From UBA4486 sp041984885 (GTDB lineage: Bacteria > Pseudomonadota > Gammaproteobacteria > Eutrophobiales > Eutrophobiaceae), in NCBI GenBank assembly GCA_041984885.1, contig JBHIXH010000010.1, forward strand, positions 1-64,000: a stretch of DNA of 64,000 nt. Direction: 5' to 3'. Made by a program: the position numbers and the translations under genes. Position 1 is the first letter of the stretch, and every line of letters starts with the position of its first letter. Of this stretch, positions 27,819 through 36,955 are shown piece after piece. The notes under the pieces were generated by a model. The model worked only from the letters and a program-made list of their open reading frames with translations, searched no databases and was not told the origin of the DNA.

Positions 27819-28859
27819 ATGAAATTGACGATCCGAAAACCGGATGACATGCACCTGCATCTTCGCGACGGTGCCGAGTTGCAGGCGGTGGCTGCTTACT
27901 CGGCCAGGCAATTTGCACGGGCGATCATTATGCCAAACCTGACACCACCGGTGACAACCGTGGCGCAGGCTAAAGCCTACCGTGAACGCATTATGTCGGC
28001 GATCGGTGTGACATCGTTTGAGCCGTTGATGACGTTATACCTGACGGACAATACGACGACAGACGAGATTAAGGCCGCGTGTGACTCCGAAGAAGTGCAT
28101 GCGGTGAAATACTACCCGGCCGGTGCGACGACCAATTCCGACTCCGGTGTGACGGCTATCCAGCGGGTATATCCGGTGCTTGAAGCCATGGCAGAAGCAG
28201 GATTGCCGTTACTGGTACATGGCGAGGTCACGGATGCCGGGGTTGACGTCTTTGATCGTGAGGCCGTCTTTATTGATCGCATACTGGCACCATTGCGCGA
28301 GCGTCTGCCGGCTTTACGCATGGTTTTTGAGCATGTTACAACTGACGATGCCATCCAGTTTGTAAAATCGTGCGATGAAAACGTAGCGGCAACGATCACA
28401 CCGCAACATTGCTTAATGAATCGCAATGCCTTGTTTCAGGGCGGCTTGCGTCCACATCATTACTGTTTGCCGGTATTAAAGGCCGAGCAACACCGACAGG
28501 CCGTTTTGGATGCGGCCATATCCGGCGATGTGCGCTTTTTCCTTGGCACGGACAGTGCGCCGCATAGCAGGGATAAAAAAGAATGCGCACACGGTTGTGC
28601 CGGAATTTTTTCGGCATTTTCTGCCGTGGAACTGTACGCCGGGATCTTTGAGCAATGCGGTGCGCTGGACAGCTTGTCGGGATTTGCCAGCGAATATGGC
28701 GCACAGTTCTATAAGTTACCTCTCAACGACGAGAACGTGACACTGGTAAAGCAGGCCTGGACATTACCGACTGCACTTGAATACGTGAATTCCGAGCTTA
28801 TTCCGTTTCGTGGCGGTGAACTGCTTTCATGGAAACTCATTTCTGATACCACCGAATGA
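27819..28859 (+). CDS. pyrC: Dihydroorotase
   Basis: The 346-residue class II dihydroorotase catalyses the third step of pyrimidine synthesis. The metal-binding HLHLRD follows the start (MKLTIRKPDDMHLHLRDG), with VKYYPAGATTNSDSGV carrying the carboxylated lysine, VHGEVTD, FEHVTT, and FLGTDSAPHSRDKKE carrying the catalytic aspartate. Complete. It overlaps rnt by four bases (ATGA). Confidence 0.97.
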   Translation: MKLTIRKPDDMHLHLRDGAELQAVAAYSARQFARAIIMPNLTPPVTTVAQAKAYRERIMSAIGVTSFEPLMTLYLTDNTTTDEIKAACDSEEVHAVKYYPAGATTNSDSGVTAIQRVYPVLEAMAEAGLPLLVHGEVTDAGVDVFDREAVFIDRILAPLRERLPALRMVFEHVTTDDAIQFVKSCDENVAATITPQHCLMNRNALFQGGLRPHHYCLPVLKAEQHRQAVLDAAISGDVRFFLGTDSAPHSRDKKECAHGCAGIFSAFSAVELYAGIFEQCGALDSLSGFASEYGAQFYKLPLNDENVTLVKQAWTLPTALEYVNSELIPFRGGELLSWKLISDTTE

Positions 28860-29509
28860 CCGAGACTGAACAACCGACCCTTTCCGTGAGTGAGCGATTT
28901 CGTGGTTTTTTGCCGGTTGTCGTCGATGTCGAAACGGCCGGATTTAATGCAGCTACCGATGCGTTACTCGAAGTGGCGGCGGTGCTGGTTGAACCGGATA
29001 AACAAAACCTCTGGGGAATAACCGAGGTGATCAGCAAACACATCCAGCCGTTCGAAGGCGCGAACCTGGAACCGGCTGCGCTTGAGTTTAATGGCATTGA
29101 TCCGGCACATCCGTTTCGTCAGCAGATCGCCGTTGCCGAGTCGCAGGCACTCGGTCAGATATTTACCGCGATTCGAAAAAAAATAAAACAACATGCCTGT
29201 CGTCGTGCCGTGTTGGTCGGACATAACGCCGCTTTTGACCTTGGTTTTGTTAATGCTGCCGTGGAACGCTGCGGCATCAAACGCAACCCGTTTCACCCGT
29301 TCAGTACGTTTGACACCGTCTCGCTGGCCGGCCTGGCCTATGGTCAAACGGTACTTTCCCGGGTTGCGCAGGCGGCCGGCATTGGCTGGGATAACAAGCA
29401 GGCACACTCGGCACGTTATGACGCCGAGAAAACCGCCGAATTGTTTTGCAAGATAGTTAATGAAAGCAGAATGCTACCGGTCGCGTCAGAACAGGAACTA
29501 CAGCCATAA
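28856..29509 (+). CDS. rnt: Ribonuclease T
   Basis: The 217-residue DEDDh 3'-5' exoribonuclease trims tRNA CCA ends and other stable RNA 3' ends. DEDD residues are in VVDVETAGF, in VGHNAAFDLGF, and in the HSARYDAEKTA block that supplies the last histidine and aspartate. It is translationally coupled to pyrC and ended by a strong terminator. Confidence 0.96.
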   Translation: MTETEQPTLSVSERFRGFLPVVVDVETAGFNAATDALLEVAAVLVEPDKQNLWGITEVISKHIQPFEGANLEPAALEFNGIDPAHPFRQQIAVAESQALGQIFTAIRKKIKQHACRRAVLVGHNAAFDLGFVNAAVERCGIKRNPFHPFSTFDTVSLAGLAYGQTVLSRVAQAAGIGWDNKQAHSARYDAEKTAELFCKIVNESRMLPVASEQELQP

Positions 29510-29510
29510 A

Positions 29511-29536
29511 AAAACCGCGTTGTTGAACGCGGTTTT
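29511..29536 (+). terminator. Terminator of pyrC-rnt
   Basis: AAAACCGCGT and ACGCGGTTTT form a 10-bp stem around six bases immediately after the rnt stop codon, with a short U-rich tail. It is also symmetrical enough to act on the opposite strand. Confidence 0.8.
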
Positions 29537-29653
29537 GTCATCAGTGCGGCGGTGCGGATATTCCGGACCAACCAGCTATGTCATTGGACGATTCATCATC
29601 GTCTCTACTATCTTGCCAGCCGGTAAACACCCGCTGACCGCCGAATCATGAGA

Positions 29654-30331
29654 CTAGCCTGCGCGACGTCGGGCGAAACCGACCCCAATCAAACCGGCTC
29701 CGAGAAGCGCGAGCGTGAACGGCTCGGGCACGGATGCCAGCGTCAGGTCCATATTCAGATCCCAGTGATGAGATTGCATATCGCCGGTAATCCATGCGGA
29801 GGCACCGAACACCGGTGTTTTATCATTGGCGCCCATGCCGATCTGCAAGCCGAAGTTGTTCACCATACCATTGATTAAAAAGTCAGCCGGGTCTTCCTCT
29901 TCATTTTCCGCATAGTCAATCGTGATAGAACCAAGCACATTGCGGAAGAACAGCCAGTCAGCCGGGTTGCCGCTGCCGACCGGCGGTTTGTAATCGACGA
30001 GCAGATGGTTATCGGTAAAATTACTGAACAATAAATCGATGACTGCGTCACCCTCTTCATTCGAAGCGGTGCCCTGCAATCGTGCTGTCCACGTGCTCGG
30101 TGCCCCGCTATCGAAAATCGTCAGCGTGGTTCCCTGGTCGAAATCAAAATAATTTGAGCAAGCAGCGCCGGGAATATCCTGGTTGGTCCAGAGACCGTGT
30201 GGTGCGGTCGCATCACAGCCGCTGCCCGTGGGACCGGTGCTGGTTACGTTAAAGATGATGTCTGCCTTCGCTGGCGAGATGACCAACGCCAGCAACATCA
30301 TCGAAAAAATCAGATTCAGTCTTGTTTTCAT
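29654..30331 (-). CDS. PEP-CTERM sorting-domain protein
   Basis: The 225-residue exported protein has a signal peptide (residues 1-23, MKTRLNLIF...SPAKA) and a C-terminal PEP-CTERM tail: VPEPFTLALLGAGLIGVGFARRR, i.e. a PEP-like motif, a transmembrane helix and arginines. Such proteins are processed by an exosortase and are often linked to exopolysaccharide or biofilm matrix. The body is acidic and beta-rich with no domain I can name. No exosortase is in the window, so one is expected elsewhere. Confidence 0.88.
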   Translation of the reverse strand: MKTRLNLIFSMMLLALVISPAKADIIFNVTSTGPTGSGCDATAPHGLWTNQDIPGAACSNYFDFDQGTTLTIFDSGAPSTWTARLQGTASNEEGDAVIDLLFSNFTDNHLLVDYKPPVGSGNPADWLFFRNVLGSITIDYAENEEEDPADFLINGMVNNFGLQIGMGANDKTPVFGASAWITGDMQSHHWDLNMDLTLASVPEPFTLALLGAGLIGVGFARRRAG

Positions 30332-30572
30332 TCTTGCTTTACCTGTTCGTTGAATTCTTATGAATTAAGGCATCCTTATGTGAGAGTCAGCAAAGAGCAT
30401 GCCAGACAAAATTTAATAATAAAAACAAATAGTTATAGATATAGTCATACACAAACTGTAAAAATATTCGACAGCTGCGGTTGTTGTCTAACTGTAACTG
30501 TTTGAGAATTAAGGGAATTTTTGATCAGCCGGTTTTGGCTGTGTATTTATCAAGTGTAAGATTTTTCGACAA

Positions 30573-30595
30573 CGGGTTGTTATATATACAACCCG
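30573..30595 (-). terminator. Hairpin downstream of mtaD
   Basis: CGGGTTGT and ACAACCCG are perfect 8-bp arms around TATATAT, seven bases past the mtaD stop on the minus strand. There is no clear U run, so it may be a terminator, an mRNA-stabilising hairpin, or a protein site in the 270-base region that also precedes the PEP-CTERM gene. Confidence 0.45.
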
Positions 30596-30601
30596 GAATG
30601 T

Positions 30602-31909
30602 TCAGTTTTTTCTCAGTATCTGTTGCTGCCAGGCAGCGCAATCCCGGGCCAGCACATCGAGATTGAATGTGGTGTGGACATGGTTTTGCAGCACGCGTTG
30701 GCCGGCAATCCAGACATCGCTGACCTGGCATGAATTGACGGAGTAGATCAACTGGGAAACCGCATCAAACAACGGCTGTGTATTCAGCCGTGCCAGATCA
30801 ATAGCGACAACATCGGCCTGCTTGCCGATCACCAGCGAACCGATCTGGTGATCCAGTCCGAGTGCGATGGCTGCGTTCAATGTCGCCATACGCAATGCCG
30901 TGGCCGCGGGAACGGCGGTCGGATTTTCCGCCACGGCCTTGGCCAGCATGGCCGCAGTTCGGGTCTCGTCCAGCATATCCAGATCGTTGTTACTGGCGGC
31001 ACCGTCGGTGCCGATAGCGACATTGATGCCGGCCTCGATCAGTTGCTGCACCGGGCAAAAGCCGCTGGCCAGTTTCAGATTCGATTGCGGACAATGCACA
31101 ACATTCAGGTTGAAGCGCGCCGCCAATTCAATCTCTTCACTGTCAAGTTGTGTCATGTGCACCGCGATCAGTCGCTGACTTAATAAACCGAGATCGTGCA
31201 AACGAGTCAATGGACGCTTGCCATGTTTGTCCAGTTCACCATTCACTTCATCGGCGGTTTCATGCACATGCATATGGATCGGCACGTCCAGTTCCTCCGC
31301 CAGCGTGCCGAGGCGGGTTAATGGTTCATCCGAAACCGTGTAGGGGGCATGCGGTGCAAACGCCGTCGTTATCAGGGGCGAGTGTCGATATTTATCGTGT
31401 ACCATTTCGCCCTTGGTAAAATACTCTTGCGCATCTTTTGCCCAGGCCGTGGGAAAGTCGATCAGGATCAAACCGATGCTGGCACGCATGCCCGCTTCGA
31501 TCGCGACTTCGGCCGTTTGGTCCGGAAAAAAATACATATCGTTAAAGCAGGTAGTGCCAGCCGCGATCATCTCGGCAATGGCCAGGCGTGTCCCGTCGCG
31601 GACGAAGGCTTCATCGACACAGCGTTGTTCAGCAGGCCAGATATGTTCGTTTAACCATTGCATCAGGGGCAGGTCATCAGCGAGTCCGCGAAACAGGCTC
31701 ATCGCCGCATGCGTATGTGCATTGATCAGTCCGGGGATCAGCACATGATCGGGCAGGGTAATGACTTCTGCATCCGGATAGGTCGCCGTTGCCTCGGCGG
31801 ATGGTAGCAGGTCGTGAATGCAATCCTGTTCGATAACGAGCGTATGTTGTTCCAGCACTGTGTCTTCCGGTTCAACCGGGATGATCCAGCGGGCTTGCAG
31901 TAATTTCAT
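30602..31909 (-). CDS. mtaD: 5-methylthioadenosine/S-adenosylhomocysteine deaminase (TRZ/ATZ family)
   Basis: The 435-residue amidohydrolase converts methylthioadenosine or SAH to the inosine derivatives. Metal ligands are visible: HTHAAM (65-67), HMHVHETADEV, and GTDGAASNNDLDM; HCPQSNLKLASG is the typical substrate block. It sits divergent to mtnA with a 78-base gap, so the two together suggest methylthioadenosine salvage starting with deamination, or the related isoprenoid shunt. The phosphorylase needed between them is not in the window. Confidence 0.88.
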   Translation of the reverse strand: MKLLQARWIIPVEPEDTVLEQHTLVIEQDCIHDLLPSAEATATYPDAEVITLPDHVLIPGLINAHTHAAMSLFRGLADDLPLMQWLNEHIWPAEQRCVDEAFVRDGTRLAIAEMIAAGTTCFNDMYFFPDQTAEVAIEAGMRASIGLILIDFPTAWAKDAQEYFTKGEMVHDKYRHSPLITTAFAPHAPYTVSDEPLTRLGTLAEELDVPIHMHVHETADEVNGELDKHGKRPLTRLHDLGLLSQRLIAVHMTQLDSEEIELAARFNLNVVHCPQSNLKLASGFCPVQQLIEAGINVAIGTDGAASNNDLDMLDETRTAAMLAKAVAENPTAVPAATALRMATLNAAIALGLDHQIGSLVIGKQADVVAIDLARLNTQPLFDAVSQLIYSVNSCQVSDVWIAGQRVLQNHVHTTFNLDVLARDCAAWQQQILRKN

Positions 31910-31987
31910 GGCGTTACTTTTTATTTTTTCTGACGTATCGTACGCGCATTATCTCATATCGTTATCCTGCAGATTTATAAAATTCAG

Positions 31988-33034
31988 ATGAGTTCGTTTG
32001 ATTCCAGAGTCAAAGCCGTCGAGTGGTCTGACGGTAAATTACGCCTGCTCGATCAACGTGTGTTGCCCGCGGAGGTTAGTTATCTGGATTTTCAGACAGC
32101 AGCAGAAACAGCCACGGCCATACGCGATATGGTGGTTCGTGGTGCCCCTGCGATCGGTGTAACGGCCGCCTATGCGGTGGTGCTGGCCGCTCGTGCCGCT
32201 TACACGGCTGACGCAGACAATTGGCAAGACCTGATACAGAAGGATCTGACCTTACTCGCTGCGGCCAGGCCAACGGCGGTTAATCTGGTTTGGGCCATAA
32301 ATGCAATGCAAAGCCTGTTTGCAGACATCAACGGAGATCCGGTCGCAACGTTACTGGATAAGGCCAGAGATATTCATCAGCAGGATATTGATGCGAACCG
32401 GCGCATTGGTGAGCTGGGTGCGAACTGGCTGGGGGAAGTAACGGGAATTTTAACGCACTGTAATGCCGGGGCATTAGCCACCGGCGGTTATGGTACGGCA
32501 CTCGGTGTGATACGCAGTAGTTGGTCAAGCCAACAACTGCGACAGGTCTATGCGAATGAAACGCGTCCATGGTTACAGGGCGCAAGACTGACCGCATGGG
32601 AATTAATGCAGGACAATATTCCGGTAACGTTGATTGCGGATAACGCGGCCAGTCACCTGATGGGTCGCGGCGAGATCAATGCTGTCGTGGTCGGTGCCGA
32701 CAGGATCGCCGCCAACGGTGATGTGGCCAACAAGATCGGTACCTACCAGATAGCCATAGCGGCACGGCATCATAAATTGCGTTTCATCGTGGCTGCGCCG
32801 TTATCGACGATTGATCGCGACATGAAAAGCGGTGATCAAATTCCGCTGGAACAACGATCGGTTGATGAAGTGATGCAATGGCAAAATCAACGTACGGCAC
32901 CGGTCAACTGCGTGGCGTTGAACCCGGCGTTTGATATCACACCGGCGGCATTAATCGATGCCATCGTGACCGAAGCCGGCCTGATTGAAAAGCCGACCAC
33001 AGAAAAAATTCAGGCGTTGTTCAGCAAACCGTAG
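31988..33034 (+). CDS. mtnA: Methylthioribose-1-phosphate isomerase
   Basis: The 348-residue member of the eIF2B-like sugar-phosphate isomerases converts methylthioribose-1-phosphate to methylthioribulose-1-phosphate. VVRGAPAIGVTAAY, LTHCNAGALATGGYGTALGVI (catalytic cysteine) and VVGADRIAANGDVANKIGTY (catalytic aspartate) are intact. It is divergent from mtaD and upstream of gyrA. Downstream salvage genes mtnB/C/D are not seen here. Confidence 0.95.
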   Translation: MSSFDSRVKAVEWSDGKLRLLDQRVLPAEVSYLDFQTAAETATAIRDMVVRGAPAIGVTAAYAVVLAARAAYTADADNWQDLIQKDLTLLAAARPTAVNLVWAINAMQSLFADINGDPVATLLDKARDIHQQDIDANRRIGELGANWLGEVTGILTHCNAGALATGGYGTALGVIRSSWSSQQLRQVYANETRPWLQGARLTAWELMQDNIPVTLIADNAASHLMGRGEINAVVVGADRIAANGDVANKIGTYQIAIAARHHKLRFIVAAPLSTIDRDMKSGDQIPLEQRSVDEVMQWQNQRTAPVNCVALNPAFDITPAALIDAIVTEAGLIEKPTTEKIQALFSKP

Positions 33035-33092
33035 AGCGAATTCAAGCCACTGAAACTACGCCGGTTTTAGTGCAGCATAATCGGCAAAATTA

Positions 33093-33122
33093 TTATCCTG
33101 AAAGGGGCTTTTGTGATACAAT
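33093..33122 (+). promoter_or_regulatory. Candidate gyrA promoter
   Basis: TACAAT at 33117-33122 preceded by TGTGA, with a weak -35 TTATCC at 33093-33098 (18-base spacer), about 60 bases before the gyrA start. Confidence 0.45.
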
Positions 33123-33184
33123 TTCCCGCTTGAAAAGATGTCCACAAAAATACAATAAAAGCCAGTTTAGAAAGCCTTCCCTGA

Positions 33185-35725
33185 ATGAGTGATTCCGAGT
33201 TCGCGCGATCAGTTTCGCCGGTCAATATTGAAGATGAAATGAGGCAGTCCTACATGGATTACGCCATGAGCGTGATCGTGGGACGTGCATTACCGGATGT
33301 CCGTGATGGTCTGAAACCGGTTCATCGCCGTGTCTTGTTCGCCATGAACGAGATGGGCAATGACTACAATAAACCATACAAGAAATCGGCACGCGTTGTC
33401 GGTGACGTCATTGGTAAATACCATCCGCATGGTGACTCGGCCGTGTACGACACGATCGTGCGTATGGCCCAACCTTTCTCATTACGCTATCCACTTGTCG
33501 ATGGTCAGGGTAACTTTGGTTCGGTTGATGGTGATGCACCGGCAGCAATGCGATATACCGAAGTGCGCATGGCGCGCATTGCGCATGAGTTGTTGCAGGA
33601 TATTGACAAGGAGACCGTTGATTACGCACCGAACTACGATGGTTCGGAACACGAACCGACGGTATTACCGGCACGCATCCCGAATCTGCTGGTCAACGGT
33701 TCCAGCGGTATCGCTGTCGGTATGGCAACCAACATGCCGTCGCATAACCTGACCGAGGTGATCAACGCCTGTATCGCGACAATTGATAACCCGGACATCA
33801 CGATAGCGGAATTAATCGAGATCATCCCCGGTCCGGACTTTCCAACGGCTGGCATTATTAACGGTGCCCGCGGCATTCACGAGGCGTATCTGACCGGACG
33901 TGGACGCATCTACATCCGGGCTCGATCGACGATAGAAGAAGAGGGCGATCAAAGTCGTATTGTCGTGACGGAACTGCCGTACCAGGTGAACAAGGCACGT
34001 CTGCTGGAAAAGATCGCTGAACTGGTCAAGGACAAGAAACTGACCGGCATCCGTGAACTGCGCGATGAGTCGGACAAGGATGGCATGCGTATGGTCATTG
34101 AATTACGCAAGGGCGAATCGGGCGACGTGATATTAAATAACCTGTATCAACACACGCAGATGCAGTCGGTGTTTGGTATCAACATGGTGGCGCTGGTCGA
34201 CAATCAGCCGCGTCTGTTGAATTTGAAAATATTGCTGGAGGCGTTCATTCGTCACCGGCGCGAGATCGTTACCCGCCGCACCATATTCGATTTACGTAAG
34301 GCACGCGGCCGGGCTCATATCCTGGAAGGGCTGGCGGTTGCGCTGGCGAATATCGACCCGGTCATTGAACTGATCAAGGCATCGAAGACACCGGCCGAGG
34401 CGAAACAGGGCTTGCTGCAACCGTTGTGGCAATCGACTGTGGTGCAGGACATGTTAAAGCGTGCCGGGGCGGAAGCCTCGCGGCCGGAAGCCTTGTCGGC
34501 CGAGTTTGGTCTGACCGATGAGGGTTATCGGTTGTCCGAGGCCCAGGCCCAGGCAATCCTCGATCTGAAACTGCAACGCCTGACCGGCCTGGAACAGGAC
34601 AAGGTGTTACAGGAATACAGTGAAATTCTCGAAACCATTCAGGATCTGCGTGACATACTCGAACGCCCCGAGCGATTGATGACGGTCATCAAGGATGAAC
34701 TGGTTGAAATCCGTGATTGCTACGGCGATGAGCGTCGTACCGAGATCATTGCCACGCAGGAAGACCTCTCGATCGAGGACCTGATAACGGAAGAAGATGT
34801 CGTCGTCACGTTTTCGCACGCTGGCTATGCCAAGTATCAGCCGATTGATGTGTATCGTTCACAGCGTCGTGGTGGTCGTGGCAAGTCGGCAACGAATGTG
34901 AAAGAAGAGGACTTTGTCGACAAATTATTTATCGCCAGTACGCACGATACGATGTTGTGTTTTTCCAGCTTTGGAAAATTATACTGGCTAAAGGTGTATC
35001 AATTACCGCAGGCCAGCCGTACTGCCCGCGGCAAACCCATCATCAACCTGTTACCACTGGACGAAGGTGAACGCATCAGTGCCATCCTGCCAATCCGCGA
35101 GTTTTCCGATGACAAGTTTGTCTTCATGGCAACGGCAGATGGAACGGTCAAGAAATGCAGCCTGAAAGATTTTTCCCGACCACGTCCAAGTGGCATACGC
35201 GCCATTGAACTGGTCGAGGGCAATCACCTGATCGGTGTTGAACTGACCGATGGTGAGCACGACGTGATGCTGTTCAGTGATGCCGGTAAGTGTGTACGCT
35301 TCAACGAGGCCGAAGTGCGTACGATGGGACGTACGGCGCGCGGTGTCCGCGGCATTCGACTGGCCAGGGATCAGGCAGTGATCTCGTTGCTGATCGTTGA
35401 GTCAGAGGAGGAGAGCGTACTCACGGCAACGGAAAACGGATATGGTAAACGCACACCGATTAATGATTATGCCCGCAAGGGCCGCGGCGGACTGGGCGTG
35501 ATTTCGATCCAGACCACCGAGCGCAACGGCAAGGTCATCGGGGCTGAAGTGGTCAACGAAGACAACGAGATCATGTTGATCAGCAACCAGGGCACGTTAA
35601 TTCGTACACCGGTGAAAGATGTGTCCTCGATGGGACGGAACACGCAGGGTGTACGCCTCGTATCACTGGGTGAGGGTGAGTCATTAAGCGGGATTGAACG
35701 CATCGTCGAAGACAGCGAAGAATAA
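33185..35725 (+). CDS. gyrA: DNA gyrase subunit A
   Basis: The 846-residue subunit breaks and rejoins DNA in gyrase. The catalytic tyrosine is Tyr124 (AAMRYTEVRM). The quinolone-resistance region reads HPHGDSAVYDTIV, with Ser85 and Asp89 equal to wild-type E. coli Ser83 and Asp87, so no target-site resistance is seen there. The C-terminal beta-pinwheel (about 530-846) includes the GyrA-box-like QRRGGRGK. Complete length. A hairpin with a T run follows before pheA. Confidence 0.97.
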   Translation: MSDSEFARSVSPVNIEDEMRQSYMDYAMSVIVGRALPDVRDGLKPVHRRVLFAMNEMGNDYNKPYKKSARVVGDVIGKYHPHGDSAVYDTIVRMAQPFSLRYPLVDGQGNFGSVDGDAPAAMRYTEVRMARIAHELLQDIDKETVDYAPNYDGSEHEPTVLPARIPNLLVNGSSGIAVGMATNMPSHNLTEVINACIATIDNPDITIAELIEIIPGPDFPTAGIINGARGIHEAYLTGRGRIYIRARSTIEEEGDQSRIVVTELPYQVNKARLLEKIAELVKDKKLTGIRELRDESDKDGMRMVIELRKGESGDVILNNLYQHTQMQSVFGINMVALVDNQPRLLNLKILLEAFIRHRREIVTRRTIFDLRKARGRAHILEGLAVALANIDPVIELIKASKTPAEAKQGLLQPLWQSTVVQDMLKRAGAEASRPEALSAEFGLTDEGYRLSEAQAQAILDLKLQRLTGLEQDKVLQEYSEILETIQDLRDILERPERLMTVIKDELVEIRDCYGDERRTEIIATQEDLSIEDLITEEDVVVTFSHAGYAKYQPIDVYRSQRRGGRGKSATNVKEEDFVDKLFIASTHDTMLCFSSFGKLYWLKVYQLPQASRTARGKPIINLLPLDEGERISAILPIREFSDDKFVFMATADGTVKKCSLKDFSRPRPSGIRAIELVEGNHLIGVELTDGEHDVMLFSDAGKCVRFNEAEVRTMGRTARGVRGIRLARDQAVISLLIVESEEESVLTATENGYGKRTPINDYARKGRGGLGVISIQTTERNGKVIGAEVVNEDNEIMLISNQGTLIRTPVKDVSSMGRNTQGVRLVSLGEGESLSGIERIVEDSEE

Positions 35726-35778
35726 ACCGGAATTATCCGACACTGTTTTCGAGCCGGTTAAACGCCCGACACCGGAAT

Positions 35779-35805
35779 CTAGCCCAGGGGCTAGCGGCAC
35801 TTTTT
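35779..35805 (+). terminator. Probable gyrA terminator upstream of pheA
   Basis: CTAGCCC and GGGCTAG are perfect 7-bp arms separated by two bases (so a four-base effective loop), followed six bases later by TTTTT, between the gyrA stop and the pheA start. It may be a terminator or an attenuator for pheA; no leader peptide rich in Phe was identified. Confidence 0.5.
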
Positions 35806-35854
35806 GCCTAACTGCTTTATACTGCCTGCCATTTTACAGGCCAGAACCAGTCAC

Positions 35855-36943
35855 ATGTCGGAAAAATCACCCACACTGGAACAACTTCGTGCAGACATTG
35901 ATGCACTCGATGACCAGATCCTTGCGCTGATCGCGCAGCGGGCCGAAAAGGCCGGTCTGGTCGTCAAGGCAAAGAATATCGATCCCGCACAGGAAGATTG
36001 TTATCGGCCGGAACGCGAGGCACAGGTGTTGCGTCGTTTGTTGCAGAGTAATCACAGCCTGCTGAACGATGAGAACATCGCGGCTATATTCCGCGAAGTA
36101 ATGTCCGCCTGCCTGGCCCTGCAACAACAGTTATCGATTGCCTATCTTGGCCCTGCGGGTACGTTTACCCAGACTGCCGCGTTGAAACATTTTGGCCACG
36201 CCGTACAGACGCATGCCTTTGGCAGTATCGATCAGGTGTTTCGGGAAGTGGAATCCGGTACCTGTCGATACGGTGTCGTGCCGATTGAGAATTCGATTGA
36301 AGGCGTGGTGAATCATACGCTCGACATGTTGATCAACTCCGGCCTGATCATATGTGGCGAAGTGGAATTGCGCATTCACCATCATCTACTCAGCAAGTCA
36401 ACAGACATCCAGTCGATTAAAACGATCTATGCTCATCAGCAATCATTTGCTCAATGCCGTGCCTGGCTGGAGAGCCATGTCCAGCAGGCCGAACATGTAA
36501 CGTTAAACAGTAACGCCGAGGGGGCACGGCGTGCTGTCACCGAGACGGGTACGGCTGCGATCGCCGGTGAAGCGGCCATGCTTGAATACGGGCTGGATCA
36601 ACTGGCGATGAATATCGAGGATGAACCGAATAACACGACACGGTTTTTGATTATCGGTCGTCAGCAAGCCGCCCCGAGCGGTCAGGATAAAACCTCGTTG
36701 TTGTTTGCCGCACCCAACAAGTCCGGAGCCCTGCACCGGTTGCTGGCCTGTTTCGCTGATAATGATGTCAGCATGACGCGCATCGAGTCACGACCGTCGC
36801 GCCGTGGCATGTGGGACTATGTGTTTTTTGTTGATGTTGAAGGACACATTAACGACGCAGCGGTGGCAAAAGCCGTGCAGGAACTGGAGCAACATGCCTC
36901 AATGGTGAAATGGCTCGGTTCGTATCCGTGTGCAGTCCTCTAG
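35855..36943 (+). CDS. pheA: Bifunctional chorismate mutase/prephenate dehydratase
   Basis: The 362-residue bifunctional enzyme of phenylalanine synthesis starts at ATG 35855 (MSEKSPTLEQLRADIDALD). An AroQ chorismate mutase domain (1-90) is followed by prephenate dehydratase (about 95-275: YLGPAGTFTQTAALKHFG, VVPIENSIEGVVNHTLD) and an ACT domain (from about 282) with the ESRPSRRGMWDYVFFVD phenylalanine-binding block, so feedback inhibition by phenylalanine is expected. The frame is open upstream but that part is noncoding. It begins a tight run pheA-hisC-tyrA-aroA-cmk. Confidence 0.96.
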   Translation: MSEKSPTLEQLRADIDALDDQILALIAQRAEKAGLVVKAKNIDPAQEDCYRPEREAQVLRRLLQSNHSLLNDENIAAIFREVMSACLALQQQLSIAYLGPAGTFTQTAALKHFGHAVQTHAFGSIDQVFREVESGTCRYGVVPIENSIEGVVNHTLDMLINSGLIICGEVELRIHHHLLSKSTDIQSIKTIYAHQQSFAQCRAWLESHVQQAEHVTLNSNAEGARRAVTETGTAAIAGEAAMLEYGLDQLAMNIEDEPNNTTRFLIIGRQQAAPSGQDKTSLLFAAPNKSGALHRLLACFADNDVSMTRIESRPSRRGMWDYVFFVDVEGHINDAAVAKAVQELEQHASMVKWLGSYPCAVL

Positions 36944-36955
36944 CGGCAGTTTATT

